Of a DNA stretch of 64,000 nt, positions 61,501-64,000 are shown one piece after another. Source of the stretch: Phoenix dactylifera (Eukaryota; Streptophyta; Magnoliopsida; Arecales; Arecaceae). The stretch lies in NCBI RefSeq assembly GCF_009389715.1, contig NC_052396.1, positions 17,938,131 to 18,002,130 of the forward strand. Direction: 5' to 3'. Numbering within the stretch: position 1 is the stretch's first letter; each line of letters opens with the position of its first letter. The notes beneath the pieces were generated by a model. That model was not told where the DNA came from and made no database searches. It saw only the letters and a list, made by a program, of their open reading frames with translations. The position numbers were made by a program, and so were the translations under genes.

Positions 61501-63912
61501 AGCCAATTCCCTGCTTGCCCTGTTTAAAAGTTCCATCTTTTGAAAACAAGAAGGTTAGACTAGAGATCATGATTCCAAGACCTCTCAAAAAGCTAAGAGA
61601 AACAGCCCATATATATAAAAAGTTGAGATCGACTTTGGGGATTAAACTTATTTGGCTTAAAATTTCTAGGAATTAGTGGAAGCTCTTGGAATAGGGAAAG
61701 TTAATATCTTGGTTAAATGGAATTCTAATTTTGGTAGATTTATGCCAAATGGGTTCTAACTTGTGAAGTTATGGCTTTTTTAAGATTGTCTTTTGCTGTA
61801 ATTTGGATACACCTCTATGTAAGGCTTGTTGGATCCGCATATTGTAATGTCTAAATGTACTTCTTAATGAGATGGAATATTTCATGTGGTGATTCCCCAG
61901 AACTCCCTTCTTTCTCTTATTTTCGTCTTCTCCACTCCATCTTCTTTCTTAATCAAAATGTTGTAATTCTATCACCAGCATTACATAAGAAATTCATAAG
62001 TTTTGAAGTCTACTCATATCTATAATTGATTGCAGAATCCTTTCATAATTCTTGCGACATGTTGCCAATCATATTCTGTCATATCATTAAACGCCACTAG
62101 TTGGTAAAAATATAGGTGCAATAACAGTGATCCTCATTGTTGGCCTATAATTTTGCAATGGCTGGACTTGACATAATTGCAGTGCAAAATTTCTCCCTGC
62201 AAATATTTACCACATTTATCCAATAGATTATCAATTCATGTCTTGCATGTGATGTATAGATCATGTAGAAAGATCTTATTCTATGAATCTAGAATGGCTA
62301 ATTTTAAGTCTTTAACTCCATCTTGCTATGCAGGTTTATGTGAAGAGTTCCTATTTTCCACACACTCCATCTTCTTGTCTCAAGTAATTTTTTTTAAATC
62401 TCCATATTTATATGTGCAATCAACATGAGTCATACTTATATATATATATAAAGACTGGATTTATGGATTAAATTATTAACTTGTGTAAGTTGTAATCCAA
62501 AAGGAAAGGACTGAAACACTCTTTTATTGGTGCCTTCAATTCATGACCTATGTTTTTCACTCTTATAGCGTTACCTAAATTCGGAAAATTACCAAGCAAG
62601 AATTTGGATCTTGGTGTGTCCTGGTGGACGTAATACCATTCCAATGAGAGAACAGTACCTAGGATGCACTTGGGACACTGGTTCACCCATGGACTGAGAT
62701 GTCTTGATTGTCCTGGTTGGTGCACCAGGATGCTTGTGACTTGACACTTGGGAGTTGGGATGACCTAGCATCCTGGGACATCTTTTTTTATGTTTTCCCT
62801 CTACATTCTTGTTCTTAATGGTTGTTCCATGTCATCCATATCCATCCAAATATTGTACCGACATAGGACCAAACCAGGATGGGTACCAGTACGACATCCT
62901 TTTTTATGTTTTCCCTCTACATTCTTGTTCTTAATGGTTGTTCCACTTCATCCATATCCATCCAAATATTGTACTGACATAGGACCAAACCAGGATGGGT
63001 ACCAGTACCAGGATTTTAATCCTTGTTACTAAGTTTCTAGTTGTCTTCAAGTTTCCAACACTTTAACATCCCAAAAAATCCTGATAAGTACCATAAATGT
63101 TTGAAAAATATTAAACATGTAAAGATAAGCTCAGGGCTAGAGTAAGTTCACCAATCAATGGTACTTTTGTTAGAGATAACTTGCATGCATGCCTTGTTAT
63201 TTTAAAGTAACAAACAAAATAGGTGTGATCACTAGAAGAATTTGAACCATGGTTTGCCGCATCAATATCGTACTGTACCGGTACATGGTACAGAGGATGT
63301 ACCAACATAGTAATAGGATGATAGTGGTATAGGGTCTGGTATCGAGACAATGAACCTTGATTTGAACACTCGAGAGTCGAGACTGATATTATGTAGCAAT
63401 AAATAGAGGGGATTTCGAGTATTATGAAGTGCAACAAGGTGTTTTTTGATGCACTCTAGAAACCTGTCCCAATTGATGACATTTCCAGTTAACATAAGCT
63501 AGATGTTCCAATACTTGAGTGCCATGGAGTGTTGTCTGATGTCTGGTAACATGTTACATCCGATTTTAAAGGAGTGTCAATGCTAAAATCCCCAAACACT
63601 TATTGGTCTTAGCATGTTCTACAGAGTGCATTACTGCATTAGATAAATGATCTTGTGCCCAATTGATATTGTGCATTCCCTTCAACACTTCTTGAGTAAG
63701 AAACCTCCTAACTCTTGCATGTGCCTGATACTTATTCACTGCTTGCCATCTATCATTACTTTAACATGTTTATATACATTGGTATTTTATAATTTTAACA
63801 TGTTTATATATATTGACATTTGCCTACTATTTGGTGTCGTAGGTGGAAAGCTCGTTCACAAGCTATTTTGATGGAACTCAAGAACCTCAGTGCTGACTTC
63901 CTCTGCATACAG
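47976..63912 (+). CDS. CCR4-4: CCR4 homolog 4 (HESPERIN-like) endonuclease/exonuclease/phosphatase-family deadenylase, 5' part
   Basis: Five coding exons lie in the window: 47976-48031, 53685-53785, 57555-57595, 62334-62383 and 63843-63912. Phases agree at every junction, giving the first 106 residues. The gene runs off the right edge, with a donor GT at 63913. Residues about 26-36 read PKPICLKFISL, and FKFRLVSYNILAQVYVKSS opens the EEP nuclease domain. WKARSQAIL and LKNLSADFLCIQ follow as in plant CCR4 homologs 4; the catalytic Glu and Asp residues lie beyond the window. These proteins shorten mRNA poly(A) tails. Arabidopsis HESPERIN (At1g31500) is linked to clock mRNA control (from memory). 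An in-frame ATG at 47886 would add 30 residues. I prefer 47976 because MLRGFPLLLRPP looks like an organelle-targeting start. Introns are 1.5-5.7 kb and carry a LINE remnant and repeats. Confidence 0.88.
48032..53684. other. CCR4-4 intron 1, 5.65 kb, no internal gene recognised
   Basis: An imperfect repeat with the phrase AGCAGTGATAGAA and variants occurs four times in 48675-48865. Broken short frames at 49100-50800 have no nameable domain and may be decayed retroelement sequence. A stretch at 51690-52150 has a TATAAATA motif and an LTR-like texture but no paired copy. A hairpin-forming TGTCACGC/GCGTGACA pair lies at 52591-52615. Confidence 0.45.
54791..55010. repeat. 156-bp-spaced duplication with CCAATGCC words
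   Basis: A phrase of about 65 bp beginning AAAGATGATTTACTAGGT and continuing to TGGCTTGAAAC occurs near 54791 and again near 54947. The surroundings are rich in TGCCAATGC and GGTACC-like words, like the other dispersed islands in the window. It lies in CCR4-4 intron 2. Confidence 0.75.
55477..55624. repeat. 75-bp tandem duplication
   Basis: Two adjacent copies of a unit beginning ATGGTTGTAAAGAATTT start at 55477 and 55552, about 90% alike by eye. They lie in CCR4-4 intron 2, which otherwise holds no recognisable gene. Confidence 0.85.
58320..58565. repeat. Compound AC/AT microsatellite with (AT)42 core
   Basis: Mixed ACAC and ATATCT tracts lead into an uninterrupted AT run at 58482-58565 (84 nt). 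It lies in CCR4-4 intron 3, directly beside the 3' side of a minus-strand LINE remnant. Confidence 0.95.
58640..60420 (-). pseudogene. Degraded plant L1-type LINE ORF2 (reverse transcriptase to RNase H)
   Basis: Read on the minus strand, broken frames appear in ORF2 order. MVIKTDTERTNDRVKW (about 60150-60100) corresponds to the RT motif K-x-D-x-x-KAxDRV. YLLVADDLLLFAKA (about 59870-59830) is the RT active-site box. AARATWIHI (about 59440-59410) falls in the zinc-binding linker region. KVNFDGLFKDGQAGAGLIVR ... SELRAALEA (about 59080-58900) is the RNase H domain. Stops and frame shifts abound, so no active enzyme is expected. The 5' part and ORF1 were not found, so the copy is probably 5'-truncated. 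It lies antisense in CCR4-4 intron 3. Confidence 0.8.
61073..61105 (+). repeat. T19-G14 double homopolymer
   Basis: Nineteen T are followed immediately by fourteen G. A GGTACCGGGTACC palindromic word lies 10 bp downstream. This is in CCR4-4 intron 3. Confidence 0.95.
62593..63350. repeat. GGTACC-type dispersed repeat island with 116-bp tandem duplication
   Basis: Within the island a 116-bp unit starts at 62777 and repeats at 62893, ending near 63008 in GGATGGGTACCAGTAC. Only a few bases differ. The segment at 63265-63350 contains TACTGTACCGGTACATGGTA and phrases similar to 4830-4990. It lies in CCR4-4 intron 4. No coding role is seen. Confidence 0.75.
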
Positions 63913-64000
63913 GTGCAAATTCAGCTAGTGGTTTACATATATTTGCTCTTCAAAAAACTCGAATGGCAGCTTATGAATTTGCTGGTTTTGTGCTTATGAC

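Noticed and set aside
1..64000. CRISPR arrays, bacterial operons or ribosome-binding sites
   Set aside because: The spliced genes and transposons show this is plant nuclear DNA, and no regularly spaced repeat array was seen.

Overview
The window is nuclear DNA from a flowering plant. Spliced genes with GT/AG introns, several introns of 2-6 kb, AT-rich non-coding sequence and a dense load of plant transposons all fit this. GC-rich first exons in the RING and POLD4 genes suggest a monocot. A palm-like genome is my best guess, but I did not prove the species.

I reconstructed five host genes exon by exon. All coding phases join without frameshift. (1) 683-14525, plus strand: an ALKBH8-type RRM + AlkB dioxygenase that hydroxylates wobble uridine in tRNA. 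(2) 16951-23035, minus: a 541-residue RING-H2 E3 ligase with an N-myristoylation motif, convergent with ALKBH8. (3) 27654-28174, plus: POLD4, the small subunit of DNA polymerase delta, in two exons. (4) 40002-44980, minus: a secreted pectin acetylesterase (CE13) of 391 residues in 12 coding exons, with a TATA box and a 5'UTR intron upstream. (5) 47976 to beyond the right edge, plus: a CCR4-homolog-4 (HESPERIN-like) nuclease/deadenylase. Only its first five coding exons lie in the window, separated by very long introns.

Most of the rest is mobile or repeated DNA. The 30.3-38.4 kb stretch is a transposon cluster. It holds a 1.4 kb LTR element of TRIM type (LTRs, initiator-tRNA-Met primer site, polypurine tract). 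It also holds a 4.6 kb terminal-inverted-repeat element that carries a nested, nearly intact hAT transposon (12-bp TIRs, 8-bp target duplication, transposase broken by one frameshift), and a 453-bp MITE with a perfect 3-bp target duplication. Three tRNA-derived SINE insertions (one strongly truncated) have recognisable target duplications, two of them perfect 16-mers. LINE remnants lie at about 26.5-27.0 kb and 58.6-60.4 kb. Several islands rich in ACCGGT/GGTACC words recur and resemble one dispersed family.

The genes do not form a pathway. They are ordinary housekeeping and cell-wall genes: tRNA modification, ubiquitination, DNA replication, wall pectin and mRNA decay. I see no gene cluster that looks like an undescribed system. 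The most informative new content is the nested transposon structure and the datable insertions.
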